This document shows positions 1-9,173 of a DNA stretch of 64,000 nucleotides, piece after piece. Below the pieces are notes generated by a model. It searched no databases. It had not been told where the DNA came from and saw nothing but the letters and a program-made list of their open reading frames with translations. How positions within the stretch are numbered: position 1 is the stretch's first letter; the number at the start of each line of letters is the position of its first letter. The translations under genes were made by a program, and so were the position numbers. The stretch comes from Micromonospora sp. ATCC 39149 (GTDB taxonomy: Bacteria > Actinomycetota > Actinomycetes > Mycobacteriales > Micromonosporaceae): assembly GCF_000158815.1 (NCBI RefSeq), contig NZ_GG657738.1:4331303-4395302 (forward strand), written 5' to 3'.

Positions 1-363
1 CGGGCCGCCCGGGAGGCCGAGCGCGCCGCCCGTGCCGAGCGGGCCCGGCAACGCCGGATGCTGGAACGGGAACTGGCGCGGGCGCGTACCGACCAGGAGC
101 GGGCCGAGGCGGAGCTGGCCGGCGCGGTGGAGGCCGAGCACGACGGTGCCGAGGAACTGACCGGCATCGAGCGGTCGCTGGCCGAGCTGGAGCGATCGCG
201 CGCAGAGGCCGAGCAGGAACTCAGCCGGCGGAAGCTGGCCCGGCGGGCGGCGGAACGGGCCGTCACCGCCGCCCAGCGCCGCACCGGCGAAATCGAGGGG
301 GCGATCGAGGCGGTCGACGCCGAAGACGGGGCTGTCACGGAAGGCCCCGGCGGGGCAGACTGA
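1..363 (+). CDS. Coiled-coil protein, 5' end outside window
   Basis: The frame is open from base 1 and ends at TGA 361-363, so about 120 C-terminal residues are visible and the start lies upstream. The visible part is almost entirely Ala/Glu/Arg heptad-like sequence (repeated EAE, RAR, ELERSRAEAEQEL), as in a long charged coiled coil. No catalytic motif or membrane segment is seen. The next gene begins 5 bp downstream on the same strand, so the two are probably co-transcribed. Function is not recognisable from this fragment. Confidence 0.6.
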   Translation, partial: RAAREAERAARAERARQRRMLERELARARTDQERAEAELAGAVEAEHDGAEELTGIERSLAELERSRAEAEQELSRRKLARRAAERAVTAAQRRTGEIEGAIEAVDAEDGAVTEGPGGAD

Positions 364-368
364 ACCCG

Positions 369-1118
369 ATGACGCCGGAGCAGGTCGCCGCCGCGAGCAA
401 GCCGTTGGTGCTGGAGCTCGGGGAGATGTTCGCCCGCTGCCCGGCCACCCTGCACCGGGCCCGTCTGCTGGGCATCTCCGGCTGGGCCTTCCACATCGCC
501 GGCCGGGCCGGGGTGCTCGGCGACGTCGGGGCCGCCACGGTGAGCGCGGCCCTCGGCTTCGTCGCCCCCGACGCGGTCGCCGACGGGTGGGACGCCGCCG
601 CCCGCGTGCACGCTCCGCTGGAGGTGGCCACGGCGAACCTGGCCGAGTGCTGCCGGTGGGGCAGCGAGCACCTGACCGCCGTGCCCGGCGTGATCCGTCT
701 GGCGACGCTGCTGCACCGGGTGGTCGACGCCGCGGACGCCAGCGGGATGCCACTCTTTGCCGCCTGGCGGGCCGTGCCGCCGCCGGACGACACCCCGGGG
801 GCCCGTGCCGCCGCCGGGCTGCTGCTGCTTCGGGAGCACTTCGCCGGGGCGTACCTGCTGGCGGTGCGGGCCGGCGGGATGACGCCGCTGGAGGCGGTGC
901 TGGCCGGGCCGGAGGGGGAGGCCGGGGCGCTGGCCTGCGGCTGGCCGCCGCCGTACCCCCGGGTCGGGCCGCTGGTGCGCCGCCGGCTGTGGTCGGAGGC
1001 GGTGACCGACCGGCTGGTGTCGACCGGATTCCGGGCGCTCACGCCGGCCGAGGGCACCGCGCTGCTCGACCTGCTGACCACCGCACGCGCCGTGGTGCAA
1101 GGAAGGGCCCCTTACTAA
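369..1118 (+). CDS. SCO6745-like (SalK-type) hypothetical protein
   Basis: 249 residues starting at ATG 369. The layout resembles the actinobacterial SCO6745/SalK family: an N-terminal region around residues 35-75 with a F-H-I-A-G-R-A-x-x-L-G signature followed by A-x-x-F-V-A-P, a central PDDTPGARAAAGLLLLREH stretch, and a C-terminal winged-helix-like segment (LVSTGFRALTPAEG). The molecular function of the family is not established. The stop codon TAA (1116-1118) and the last residues QGRAPY are encoded inside an intergenic repeat that recurs elsewhere in the window, so the natural C-terminus may have been altered by repeat insertion. It follows the coiled-coil gene after 5 bp. Confidence 0.7.
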   Translation: MTPEQVAAASKPLVLELGEMFARCPATLHRARLLGISGWAFHIAGRAGVLGDVGAATVSAALGFVAPDAVADGWDAAARVHAPLEVATANLAECCRWGSEHLTAVPGVIRLATLLHRVVDAADASGMPLFAAWRAVPPPDDTPGARAAAGLLLLREHFAGAYLLAVRAGGMTPLEAVLAGPEGEAGALACGWPPPYPRVGPLVRRRLWSEAVTDRLVSTGFRALTPAEGTALLDLLTTARAVVQGRAPY

Positions 1119-1145
1119 CGCCTGGGGTAGAAAGGGTCCCCTCTC
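1098..1145 (+). repeat. GGGCCC double-palindrome repeat, copy 1
   Basis: First arm AAGGAAGGGCCCCTT, spacer ACTAACGCCTGGGGTAGA, then a degenerate second arm AAGGGTCCCCTCTC. The same layout occurs at 10351, 11965 (reverse) and 16377. This copy overlaps the 3' end of the SCO6745-like gene and supplies its stop codon. The GC palindromes could fold as hairpins and may act as transcription terminators, which is inference. Confidence 0.75.
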
Positions 1146-1233
1146 GCCGGCGAGCGCGTGCGGCGGCGGGGGCAGGGCGCGGGGCGGTTGAAAATGAGGG
1201 GCGCGGGACCGGGGTGGCTGCCAGGATCGCCCC

Positions 1234-2199
1234 GTGACTCTTCCCGCTGACTGGGCGGCGCGCCGCCCCACCCTCGACGACGTCCCTGGGATCCTCGCCG
1301 TCGTGCACGCCGCAGACACCTTCGCGATCGGCCACCCGGACTTCGACGCCGAAGACGTCAAGGCCGCCCTGACGGCCCCCTTCTTCGACCCGGCGCGCGA
1401 CTCCTGGCTGGTCAGCGACCCGCAGGGCCGGCTCGTCGCCTGGTCGGTGGTGGACAACCCGACCGGGGTGGGCCGGGAGTTCGTCGACGTCCTCGTCGAC
1501 CCGGAGCGCGCCGAGGCGGTACGCGCCCCGCTGCTCGCTCTGATGCTGGACCGGGTCGCCGAGCGGGCCGCGGAGCGGAGCCTGCCCGCGCTGACCGTCC
1601 GCGCCTCGGCCTACCCGCCGGAGACCCGCTGGGTGACGGAGCTGACCGAGGCCGGTTTCAGCCGGGTGAAGCGGTACGTACGGATGAGTCGTGACCTGGC
1701 CGGGCTGCCCGCCGAGCCGCCGCCCCCACCCGGGGTGACGGTCCGGCCGCTGCGCGCCGGCGACGAGGACGACCTGCGCCTGTTCCACCGGATCTACGAC
1801 ACGGCGTTCCGGGACACCCCGGACTACGAGCCGGCCGGGTACGACCACTGGCGGGAGCGTCTGCCCGCGTACGACAGGACCTGGGACGAGTGGTTCGTCG
1901 CCGAGGTCGACGGGGAGCCGGCCGGCGCGTTGCAGTCGTCCGACCAGGCGCTGGAACAGGACTCGGGCTGGGTGCGGACCCTGTCGGTGCTGCCGAAGTA
2001 CCGGCGGCACGGGGTCGGCGCCGCGCTGCTGTGGCGGGCCTTCACGGTCTACGCGGCGAAGGGACGGCGGCACGCCGGCCTCGGCGTCGACCTGACCAAC
2101 CCGACCTCCCCGGCGACGCTCTACCGCTCGGTGGGGCTGCGCGAGATGCGCTGGACCGACATGTACGAGCGCACCGTCCCCGCCGCCACGGCGGTGTGA
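1234..2199 (+). CDS. GNAT family N-acetyltransferase with tandem domains
   Basis: 321 residues from GTG 1234. Two GNAT folds are visible. The N-terminal one (about 1-150) is degenerate. The C-terminal one (about 170-315) has the acetyl-CoA pyrophosphate-binding motif A, seen as VLPKYRRHGVGAALL, and the family ending N-P-T-S-P-A-T-L-Y-R-S-V-G-L. This two-domain arrangement resembles mycothiol synthase-like and other actinobacterial double GNAT proteins, but no substrate can be assigned. It is transcribed alone and converges on the gamma-glutamylcyclotransferase-like gene. Confidence 0.85.
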   Translation: MTLPADWAARRPTLDDVPGILAVVHAADTFAIGHPDFDAEDVKAALTAPFFDPARDSWLVSDPQGRLVAWSVVDNPTGVGREFVDVLVDPERAEAVRAPLLALMLDRVAERAAERSLPALTVRASAYPPETRWVTELTEAGFSRVKRYVRMSRDLAGLPAEPPPPPGVTVRPLRAGDEDDLRLFHRIYDTAFRDTPDYEPAGYDHWRERLPAYDRTWDEWFVAEVDGEPAGALQSSDQALEQDSGWVRTLSVLPKYRRHGVGAALLWRAFTVYAAKGRRHAGLGVDLTNPTSPATLYRSVGLREMRWTDMYERTVPAATAV

Positions 2200-2228
2200 C
2201 GGGCGCGACCATGATGTGTGACAGACGA

Positions 2229-2254
2229 CCCCCGGCGGGGGCCGCCGTGCGGCC
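2229..2254. terminator. GC hairpins between convergent genes
   Basis: CCCCC-GGC-GGGGG (2229-2241) and the overlapping GGCCGC-CGT-GCGGCC (2240-2254) are two mutually exclusive stem-loops in the 94-bp gap between the GNAT gene and the converging gene. There is no U tract. They are consistent with a bidirectional, U-less actinobacterial terminator. Confidence 0.5.
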
Positions 2255-2293
2255 CCGTCTCGGGCGGAGCAGACTGGGAGTGTGGGAGACGCG

Positions 2294-2749
2294 CTACGCC
2301 GACGCCGTGCCGGTGGGGCGGGACCGCAGCTCGCTGACGTAGTCGTCGGGCGCGCCCGCCTTCTCGGCGGCGTTGGCGATCTCCGACAGATACCACGCCG
2401 TCGGCAGGCCGCCCTCGTACCCGTCGAAGACGTAGACCCACGCGGTCACGTCGCCGTCGAGGGTGGAGACGCGGACGTGCAGCTTGCGGTACGTCCCGGA
2501 GGCCACCCCCTCGATCTCGTCGAGCTGGACGGCGTCGTACGGGTGGATGTCGTAGAGCGCCACGAACACCCGATCACCGGGGGACTCGACGATGGTGCTG
2601 ACCGCGCCCTCCCAGCCGATCGCGCCCTCACCCGCGAAGGTGAGCCGCCAGCCCTCCAGCCAGCCGACGCCGACCATCGGGGAGTGCGGGCAGTAGGCGC
2701 GCATCCGGGCGGGGTCCAGGTTTGAGCCGTAGGCGGCGTAGTGACGCAC
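2294..2749 (-). CDS. Gamma-glutamylcyclotransferase-like protein
   Basis: 151 residues starting at ATG 2749. The N-terminus HYAAYGSNLDPARM is the glycine-rich substrate-binding loop of the GGCT/AIG2 fold, and the length is normal for the family. A conserved acidic residue in the LDEIEGVASGTYRK segment fits the expected catalytic Glu. Such proteins cleave gamma-glutamyl amines or act on gamma-glutamyl peptides; the substrate here is not predictable. The gene diverges from the downstream flavoprotein with about 106 bp between starts. Confidence 0.8.
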   Translation of the reverse strand: MRHYAAYGSNLDPARMRAYCPHSPMVGVGWLEGWRLTFAGEGAIGWEGAVSTIVESPGDRVFVALYDIHPYDAVQLDEIEGVASGTYRKLHVRVSTLDGDVTAWVYVFDGYEGGLPTAWYLSEIANAAEKAGAPDDYVSELRSRPTGTASA

Positions 2750-2855
2750 GGCGATGACGATAGCCCGGCGGACGGCTGGGGGAGAATACGACGGTGCGTG
2801 TCGGACGCGTCGGGGAGAAGAAAGTCACTGTGAGCACGGACGAGGGGCGATAGCT

Positions 2856-4259
2856 GTGAGCCAGATCGTGATCATCGGCGGGGGGCCGGCCGGGTACGAG
2901 GCGGCCCTGGTCGCCGCCCAGTTGGACGCTGATGTCACCGTGGTGGAGGCCGAGGGGGCCGGCGGTGCCTGCGTGCTGTCCGACTGCGTACCGTCGAAAA
3001 CGTTCATCGCCAGCTCGGAGGTGGTCACCGGGTACCGGGACACCGAGGAGTTCGGGGTGCACTCCGACGGGCTGGAGGCGGTCACCGTCGACGCCCGGGC
3101 CGTGCACGAGCGGGTCAAGCGGCTCGCCCTGGCCCAGTCCGCCGACATCCACGCGAAGCTGGTGAAAGCCGGCGTCACCTTCGTGGCCGGCACGGCCCGG
3201 CTCGGCGAGGACATGCTGGGCCACACCCACCGCGTCGTCGTCACGCCGGCCGACGGCTCCGAGAAGCACTCGATCGACGCGTCGACCGTGCTGGTCGCCA
3301 CCGGCGCCACCCCCCGCCAGCTCCCCACGGCCGTGCCGGACGGCGAGCGCATCCTGACCTGGCGGCAGGTGTACGACCTGCCGCACCTGCCCGAGCACCT
3401 GATCGTCGTCGGTTCCGGCGTCACCGGTGCCGAGTTCGCCAGCGCGTACCTGGCCATGGGGGTCCCGGTCACCCTCGTCTCCAGCCGGGACCGGGTGATG
3501 CCGCACGAGGACGCCGACGCCGCCATGGCGATCGAGCGCGTGTTCCGCTCCCGGGGCATGACGATCCTCAACAACTCCCGCGCCGAGAGGGTCCAGCGCA
3601 TCGCCGACGGGGTGGAGGTCGAACTGGCCGACGGCCGGCTGGTGCACGGCTCGCACGCGCTCATCGCGGTCGGCTCGATCCCCAACACCGCCAACCTCGG
3701 CCTCGCCGAGTACGGCGTCGAGCTGGCCCGGGGCGGCTACGTCACCGTCGACCGGGTGTCCCGCACCAACGTCCCCGGGATCTACGCTGCCGGCGACTGC
3801 ACCGGGGTGTTGCCGCTGGCCAGCGTCGCCGCCATGCAGGGCCGGATCGCGATGTGGCACGCGCTCGGCGAGGCGGTCCGGCCGCTGCGGCTGCGTACGG
3901 TGGCCGCGAACGTCTTCACCGACCCGGAGTTGGCCACCGTCGGCGTCTCCCAGGACGAGGTGGACGCCGGCAAGACCCCGGCCCGCCAGGTGATGCTGCC
4001 GCTGTCGGGCAACGCCCGGGCGAAGATGGACGACCTCGCCGACGGCTTCGTGAAGCTGTTCTGCCGCCCGGCCAGCGGCCAGGTGATCGGCGGTGTGGTG
4101 GTGGCACCGAAGGCCAGCGAGCTGATCCTGCCGATCACCATGGCGGTGGAGAACAACCTCACGGTCAACGAGTTGGCCCAGACCATCACCATCTACCCGA
4201 GCCTGTCGGGCTCGATCACCGAGGCCGCCCGCCAGCTCATGCTCCACGAGCTGGAGTAA
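2856..4259 (+). CDS. lpdA: NAD(P)H-quinone dehydrogenase, LpdA type
   Basis: 467 residues from GTG 2856, where the flavoprotein motif begins (SQIVIIGGGPAGYEAAL). An in-frame start 102 bp upstream would add an N-terminus unlike the family. It is a two-dinucleotide-binding-domain flavoprotein: FAD site at residues 4-17, redox-active CVLSDC motif before VPSK, and NAD(P) site IVVGSGVTGAEFASA. The whole sequence follows mycobacterial LpdA (Rv3303c). At the C-terminus the His-x4-Glu dyad that lipoamide dehydrogenases use is replaced (TIYPSLSGS), as in LpdA, which is known to be a quinone reductase and not a lipoamide dehydrogenase. Likely role: cytosolic reduction of quinones. It has no operon partner. 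Confidence 0.88.
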   Translation: MSQIVIIGGGPAGYEAALVAAQLDADVTVVEAEGAGGACVLSDCVPSKTFIASSEVVTGYRDTEEFGVHSDGLEAVTVDARAVHERVKRLALAQSADIHAKLVKAGVTFVAGTARLGEDMLGHTHRVVVTPADGSEKHSIDASTVLVATGATPRQLPTAVPDGERILTWRQVYDLPHLPEHLIVVGSGVTGAEFASAYLAMGVPVTLVSSRDRVMPHEDADAAMAIERVFRSRGMTILNNSRAERVQRIADGVEVELADGRLVHGSHALIAVGSIPNTANLGLAEYGVELARGGYVTVDRVSRTNVPGIYAAGDCTGVLPLASVAAMQGRIAMWHALGEAVRPLRLRTVAANVFTDPELATVGVSQDEVDAGKTPARQVMLPLSGNARAKMDDLADGFVKLFCRPASGQVIGGVVVAPKASELILPITMAVENNLTVNELAQTITIYPSLSGSITEAARQLMLHELE

Positions 4260-4725
4260 CTGGGCGGCTCCACCTCGCCGGCACCCGCCACGAACCGGGT
4301 CGTCGGGCCGGCGACGCGGCGGTCGGGCAGCGCGGCGGGCCGGGGACCCGCTGGGGCCGGCAACCTCGGCGTACGGGTGGAGGCGGTCGGCGGATCGCCG
4401 ACGGCCGGCGTACCGTAGTCGGCGCGGCCTCGAGTGTCGGACCCCCCGTAGCCGACGACCGGGCCGCCATGGGCCGCCGGCAGGTCCCGTGCCGGCGGCC
4501 CGCCCCGAGGCGCGCTGTGCATCGGCCGGGTTGCCGACTGTAGCGACTGGCGGCCTGTCGCCCTTCGCGGTAACCGGATGCGTCTCGGCTGCGTCGGGCC
4601 GGCCCCGAATTCGGATGCGCGCCCGCCCCCGGCCGGCCTACCGTCTCCCCATGCGCAGCGCGGTACGGACCACGACGTCGGGGAACCCCGGCGCGCCGCA
4701 CTGACGTCACCGTCATCGAGGCCCC

Positions 4726-4892
4726 GACCTCGGCCACTTCGCCGACGACATGTTCCCGCCGATGCGGCTGGGCCCCGACGACGAGTTCGTGCTCCGCCCG
4801 GCGCTCTGCCCGCACCACGCTCTGGTCTTCCGCGCCCGGGGCCCCGGGAGCTGCCCCTGCGGGTCGGGGAGCTGGGCGGGATGTACCGGGCC
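4726..4892 (+). pseudogene. Threonyl-tRNA synthetase relic (frameshifted fragment)
   Basis: Reading from 4726 gives DLGHFADDMFPP, then a short linker and LRPALCPHHALVFRARG, which matches the class II core of threonyl-tRNA synthetases. After this the frame is lost, and a second frame continues as RELPLRVGELGGMYRA up to 4892, again a ThrRS motif. Only about 55 codons survive: there is no start-proximal or C-terminal part, and the next gene on the other strand ends at 4900. The fragment lies in a 640-bp stretch (4260-4899) with no intact gene. Best read as the remains of a second ThrRS gene lost by deletion and frameshift. Confidence 0.7.
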
Positions 4893-4899
4893 ACGACGG

Positions 4900-6936
4900 T
4901 CAGCCCCGGACCGAGGCGGGCTGGGGCTCGGGGTCCCCGACGGCGGCCGGGTCCGGCTGGGTGAACTGGGCCTGGTAAAGCCGGTGGTACGCGCCCCGGG
5001 CGGCCAGGAGCTGCTCGTGGGTGCCCTGCTCGACGATGCGACCGTGCTCCATCATCAGGATCAGGTCCGCGTCGCGGATGGTGGACAAACGGTGGGCGAT
5101 GACGAAGCTGGTCCGGTCCGAGCGCAGCGCCGCCATGGCCCGTTGGAGCAGCACCTCCGTGCGGGTGTCCACCGAACTGGTCGCCTCGTCGAGGATCAGC
5201 AGCGACGGCTCGGCCAGGAACGCCCGGGCGATGGTGATGAGCTGCTTCTCGCCGGCGCTGACGTTGCTGCCCTCGGAGTCGATGACGGTGTCGTAGCCGT
5301 CGGGGAGGCTACGCACGAACCGGTCCACGAACGTCGCCCGGGCGGCGGCGACGATCTCCTCCTCGCTCGCGTCCGGCCGGCCGTACGCGATGTTGTCGCG
5401 GATCGTGCCACCGAAGAGCCAGGTGTCCTGGAGCACCATGCCGATCCGGCCGCGCAGGTCGTCGCGGCTCAGCGTGGTGATGTCGACCCCGTCGAGGGTG
5501 ATCCGGCCGGCGTCCAGCTCGTAGAAGCGCATCACCAGGTTGACCAGGGTGGTCTTGCCGGCGCCGGTCGGCCCGACGATGGCAACCGTGTGCCCCGGCT
5601 CGGCGACCAGCGACAGGTCGGTGATCAGCGGCTTGTCCGGCTCGTACCGGAATGAGACGTGGTCGAATTCGACGCGACCGCGCTGGTCGGCGACCCGGGC
5701 CGGCACCGCCGGGTCCGGGCTCTGCTCCTCGGCGTCGAGCACCGCGAACACCCGCTCGGCGGAGGCCACCCCGGACTGGAGCAGGTTGGCCATCGAGGCG
5801 ACCCGGGTCAGCGGCTGGGTGAACTGGAGGGAGTACTGGATGAATGCCTGCACGTCGCCGATGCTCATCGACCCCGACGCCACCCGCAGCCCGCCGACCA
5901 CGGCGATCGCGACGTAGCTGAGGTTCCCGATGAACATCATCGCCGGCATGATGATCCCGGAGATGAACTGGGCGCCGAAGCTGGCCCGGAACAGCTCCTC
6001 GTTCTTGGCGGTGAAGGCGGCCTCCACCTCGCGCTGCCGGCCGAAGACCTTGACCAGCTCGTGTCCGGTGAACGCCTCCTCGATCTGGCCGTTCAGCTCT
6101 CCGGTATGCGTCCACTGGGCGATGAACCGCTGCTGTGACCGCTTCGCGACCAGGCTGGTGACCACCACCGACATCGGCACCGCGACCAGGGACACCAGCG
6201 CCAACAGCGGCGAGATCCAGAACATCATGGCCAGTACGCCGACCACGGTGAGCAGCGAGGTGAGCAGCTGGCTCAGCGTCTGCTGGAGGCTCTGCGAGAT
6301 GTTGTCGATGTCGTTGGTGACCCGGCTGAGCAACTCGCCCCGGGGCTGCCGGTCGAAGTACGGCAGCGGCAGCCGGTTCAGCTTGTCCTCCACGTCGGCG
6401 CGCAGCCGCAGCACCGTGCGCTGCACCACCCCGTTGAGCAGCCAGCCCTGCCACCACAACAGCACGCTGGCCGCCAGGTAGAGGGCGAGCACGAACAGCA
6501 GCACCCGGCCCAGGGCGGTGAAGTCGATGCCCACCCCGGGCACCACGTCCATCCGGGCCAGCATGTCGGCGAAGCTGTCGTTACCGGCCGCGCGGGCCGC
6601 CGCGACCGCCTGCTCGGCGGTGGTGCCGGCCGGCAACTGCCGGCCGATCACCCCGCTGAAGATCAGGTCGGTGGCGTGGCCGAGCACCTTCGGCCCGTAC
6701 ACGTTGCAACCGACGCTGACCAGCGAGAGCAGGACGATGGCGGCCAGCTGGAGGCGGTGCGGTCGCAGCCGGCGCAGCAGCCGGCGGGTGGACGGCCCGA
6801 AGTTCATCGACTTCTCGGCCGGCATGCCGGCGCTCATCCACCTCGGGCCGCTGCCCTGGTTGCCGGAGGGCAGCCGCTTCGGCGTCGGCCCCTCCGCCGG
6901 CCGCGCGGTGGGCCGCTGATCCGGTACGGCCGTCAT
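4900..6936 (-). CDS. ABC exporter, fused permease-ATPase, catalytic-site half
   Basis: 678 residues from ATG 6936. A Pro-rich cytosolic leader (about 1-50) precedes six predicted TM helices (about 60-365) and an ATPase domain. Visible are Walker [13 protein letters not shown], the Q-loop, an aberrant signature VSAGEKQ in place of LSGGQ, and Walker [13 protein letters not shown] with the catalytic Glu. It starts inside the stop codon of the upstream ABC half-transporter (ATGA overlap 6933-6936), so the two are translationally coupled. A normal Walker B with an abnormal signature is complementary to its partner and fits a heterodimeric exporter. The substrate is unknown; a drug or lipid is likely. 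Confidence 0.9.
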   Translation of the reverse strand: MTAVPDQRPTARPAEGPTPKRLPSGNQGSGPRWMSAGMPAEKSMNFGPSTRRLLRRLRPHRLQLAAIVLLSLVSVGCNVYGPKVLGHATDLIFSGVIGRQLPAGTTAEQAVAAARAAGNDSFADMLARMDVVPGVGIDFTALGRVLLFVLALYLAASVLLWWQGWLLNGVVQRTVLRLRADVEDKLNRLPLPYFDRQPRGELLSRVTNDIDNISQSLQQTLSQLLTSLLTVVGVLAMMFWISPLLALVSLVAVPMSVVVTSLVAKRSQQRFIAQWTHTGELNGQIEEAFTGHELVKVFGRQREVEAAFTAKNEELFRASFGAQFISGIIMPAMMFIGNLSYVAIAVVGGLRVASGSMSIGDVQAFIQYSLQFTQPLTRVASMANLLQSGVASAERVFAVLDAEEQSPDPAVPARVADQRGRVEFDHVSFRYEPDKPLITDLSLVAEPGHTVAIVGPTGAGKTTLVNLVMRFYELDAGRITLDGVDITTLSRDDLRGRIGMVLQDTWLFGGTIRDNIAYGRPDASEEEIVAAARATFVDRFVRSLPDGYDTVIDSEGSNVSAGEKQLITIARAFLAEPSLLILDEATSSVDTRTEVLLQRAMAALRSDRTSFVIAHRLSTIRDADLILMMEHGRIVEQGTHEQLLAARGAYHRLYQAQFTQPDPAAVGDPEPQPASVRG

Positions 6937-8666
6937 GCCGGCACCCCCGCCGTCTGCTGGGAGGCGACGATCTCCGCGTACGTCGGGCAGTCTTCCAGTA
7001 GTTCGGCGTGTCGGCCCATCCCGACGATGCCCCCGTCCTCAAGCACGATGATCTGGTCGGCGTCGACGATCGTGGAGACCCGCTGGGCCACGATCAGCAC
7101 CGTCGCGTCCGCGGTGACCGGTCGTAGCGCCGCGCGCAGCCGGGCGTCGGTGCCCAGGTCGAGCGCCGAGAACGAGTCGTCGAACAGGTAGATCTCCGGC
7201 TTGCGGACCAGGGCCCGGGCGATCGCGAGGCGCTGGCGCTGCCCGCCGGAGATATTGGTGCCGCCCTGCGTGATCGGGGCGTTCAGCCCTTCGGGCAACT
7301 CGGCGACGAAGTCGCGCGCCTGGGCGATCTCCAGGGCGGCCCACAGCTCCGCGTCGGTGGCGTCCGGGTTGCCGTACCGCAGGTTGCTGGCGATCGTGCC
7401 GCTGAACAGGTACGGCCGCTGCGGCACCAGCCCGATCCGCCGCCACAAATCGTCCGGGGCCAGGTCACGCACGTCCACCCCGTCGACCAGCACCGCCCCG
7501 GCGGTGGCGTCGATCAGCCGGGGGATCAGCGTCAGCAGGGTCGTCTTGCCGGCCCCCGTGCTGCCGATGATGGCCGTGGTGCGCCCGGGCGTGGCCCGGA
7601 ACGAGATGTCGTGCAGCACCGGCGCGCTCGCCCCCGGGTACTGGAACCGGACGCCGCGCAGTTCCAGTTCGCCCCGGCCGGTCACCTCGGCCGTCGGCGC
7701 GGCCGGCGGGATCACCGTCGAGTCGGTGTCGAGCACCTCGACGATCCGCTCGGCGCAGACCGCGGCGCGCGGGACCATCATCAGGATGAAGGTGGCCAAC
7801 ATGACGGCCATCAGGATCTGCATGAGGTACTGCAGGAAGGCGGTGAGCGCGCCGACCTGGATCTGGCCGGCGTCGACGCGGTCCGCGCCGAACCACAGCA
7901 CGGCGACGCTGGAGACGTTGAGCACCAGCGTCACCACGGGGAAGATCAGGGCCATCAACCGACCGGTGCGCAGGGCGGTCGCGGTGAGGTCGGCGTTCGC
8001 GCGGCCGAAGCGCGCCGTCTCGTACGGCTCGCGGACGAACGCCCGGACCACCCGGATGCCGGTGATCTGCTCGCGCAGCACGCGGTTGACCGCGTCGATG
8101 CGGGTCTGCATCAGCCGGAACCCGGGCACCATCCGCCGGATGATCAGCATCAGGGCGATCGCCAGCGCCGGCACGCTGACCAGCATCAGCCAGGACAGCC
8201 CGACGTCCTCCCGCAGTGCCATGAACACCCCGCCGACGCTCATGATCGGCGCGGCGACCAGCATGGTGCAGCTCATCAGGACGAGCATCTGCACCTGTTG
8301 CACGTCGTTGGTGTTGCGGGTGATCAGCGAGGGTGCGCCGAAGCGGGTCACCTCGCGGGCGGAGAACCGGTTGACGTGGGCGAAGACCTCGGCGCGTACG
8401 TCCCGGCCGAAGCCCATCGCGGAGCGCGCGCCGAGGAAGACCGCGGCGGTGGAGCAGGCGATCTGCACCAGGCTGACCAGCAGCATCCAGCCGCCCGTAC
8501 GCATGATGTAGCCGGTGTCGCCCCGGGCCACACCCTGGTCGATGATGTCGGCGTTGAGGCTCGGCAGGTAGAGCGAGGCCATCGTGCCGACGAACTGCAA
8601 CGCCATCACCGCCGCCAGCGGTCGACGGTACGGGCGCAGGTGGGCGCGGAGCAGCCGGATCAGCAT
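6933..8666 (-). CDS. ABC exporter, fused permease-ATPase, degenerate-site half
   Basis: 577 residues. The start is taken at ATG 8666 ([17 protein letters not shown]), where the membrane domain begins; the open frame continues upstream only as a shadow of marR. Six TM helices (about 15-310) are followed by an ATPase with Walker [13 protein letters not shown], canonical signature ISGGQRQR and Walker [13 protein letters not shown], in which the catalytic Glu is Asp. That substitution marks the degenerate nucleotide site of asymmetric exporters of the TM287/288 or BmrCD type. It overlaps marR by 7 bp upstream and the second half-transporter by 4 bp downstream. Confidence 0.9.
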   Translation of the reverse strand: MLIRLLRAHLRPYRRPLAAVMALQFVGTMASLYLPSLNADIIDQGVARGDTGYIMRTGGWMLLVSLVQIACSTAAVFLGARSAMGFGRDVRAEVFAHVNRFSAREVTRFGAPSLITRNTNDVQQVQMLVLMSCTMLVAAPIMSVGGVFMALREDVGLSWLMLVSVPALAIALMLIIRRMVPGFRLMQTRIDAVNRVLREQITGIRVVRAFVREPYETARFGRANADLTATALRTGRLMALIFPVVTLVLNVSSVAVLWFGADRVDAGQIQVGALTAFLQYLMQILMAVMLATFILMMVPRAAVCAERIVEVLDTDSTVIPPAAPTAEVTGRGELELRGVRFQYPGASAPVLHDISFRATPGRTTAIIGSTGAGKTTLLTLIPRLIDATAGAVLVDGVDVRDLAPDDLWRRIGLVPQRPYLFSGTIASNLRYGNPDATDAELWAALEIAQARDFVAELPEGLNAPITQGGTNISGGQRQRLAIARALVRKPEIYLFDDSFSALDLGTDARLRAALRPVTADATVLIVAQRVSTIVDADQIIVLEDGGIVGMGRHAELLEDCPTYAEIVASQQTAGVPA

Positions 8667-9151
8667 GCCGGAGCCTCCGGCCTCGCGTCGAGGGCCGTCA
8701 CCCGAGGTTCCTCTCCACTGCCGATGACCTCGAGCAGGAACTGCCGGATCACGGCGGCCTTCGCCGGGTCGGCGTCGACCGAGGTCATCGGTCGTCCGGA
8801 CTGCATGACGTTGGTGAGCGCGGCGACCCGTTCCCGACCGGCGGGGGTCAGGACGAGCCGCACGCTGCGCCGGTCGACGTCGTCGCGTTGCCGCTCGACG
8901 AGGCCGTCGCGCTCCAGTGTGTCGACGATGCCGGTTAGGGTGGCCGGGCGGATGAAGCACGCCTCGGCGACCGCCCGGTGCGGCAGCTCGCCGTGCCGGG
9001 CCAGGGTCATCAGGGTGACCATGCCCGCCTGGGTGAGGCCGTGCTCCTCGGCGAGGTAGCGGTTCCACCGTTGGCCGACGACGTGGCCGGCGGTCACCAG
9101 CAGCCGGCCGAGTGGCACGTCTCGCAGCCCTATCAGCTCCATGCGGGTCAT
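8660..9151 (-). CDS. MarR family regulator of the ABC exporter operon
   Basis: 163 residues from ATG 9151, chosen because GGGAG lies 6 bp upstream; an upstream in-frame start at 9178 would overlap the previous gene. The winged-helix domain runs from about 50 to 115 (LTQAGMVTLMTLARHGELPHRAVAEAC) followed by the wing DGLVERQRDDVDRRSVRLVLTPAGR, which carries the DxR signature of MarR proteins. It sits between doxX and the exporter genes and overlaps the exporter start by 7 bp, so it probably represses its own operon and responds to an exported ligand. The ligand is unknown. Confidence 0.88.
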   Translation of the reverse strand: MTRMELIGLRDVPLGRLLVTAGHVVGQRWNRYLAEEHGLTQAGMVTLMTLARHGELPHRAVAEACFIRPATLTGIVDTLERDGLVERQRDDVDRRSVRLVLTPAGRERVAALTNVMQSGRPMTSVDADPAKAAVIRQFLLEVIGSGEEPRVTALDARPEAPAC

Positions 9152-9158
9152 GTTAGCT

Positions 9159-9173
9159 CCCTGATAGTCAGGG
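9159..9173. promoter_or_regulatory. Candidate MarR operator (inverted repeat)
   Basis: CCCTGA-TAG-TCAGGG is a perfect 6-bp inverted repeat. It overlaps the ribosome-binding region of marR and the stop codon of doxX. Position and symmetry fit autoregulation, but there is only one copy and no binding data. Confidence 0.4.

Noticed and set aside
2628..4247. A 539-codon open frame opposite the LpdA-type gene
   Set aside because: His/Asp/Gly-rich shadow translation without any domain; the plus strand has a clearly homologous enzyme.
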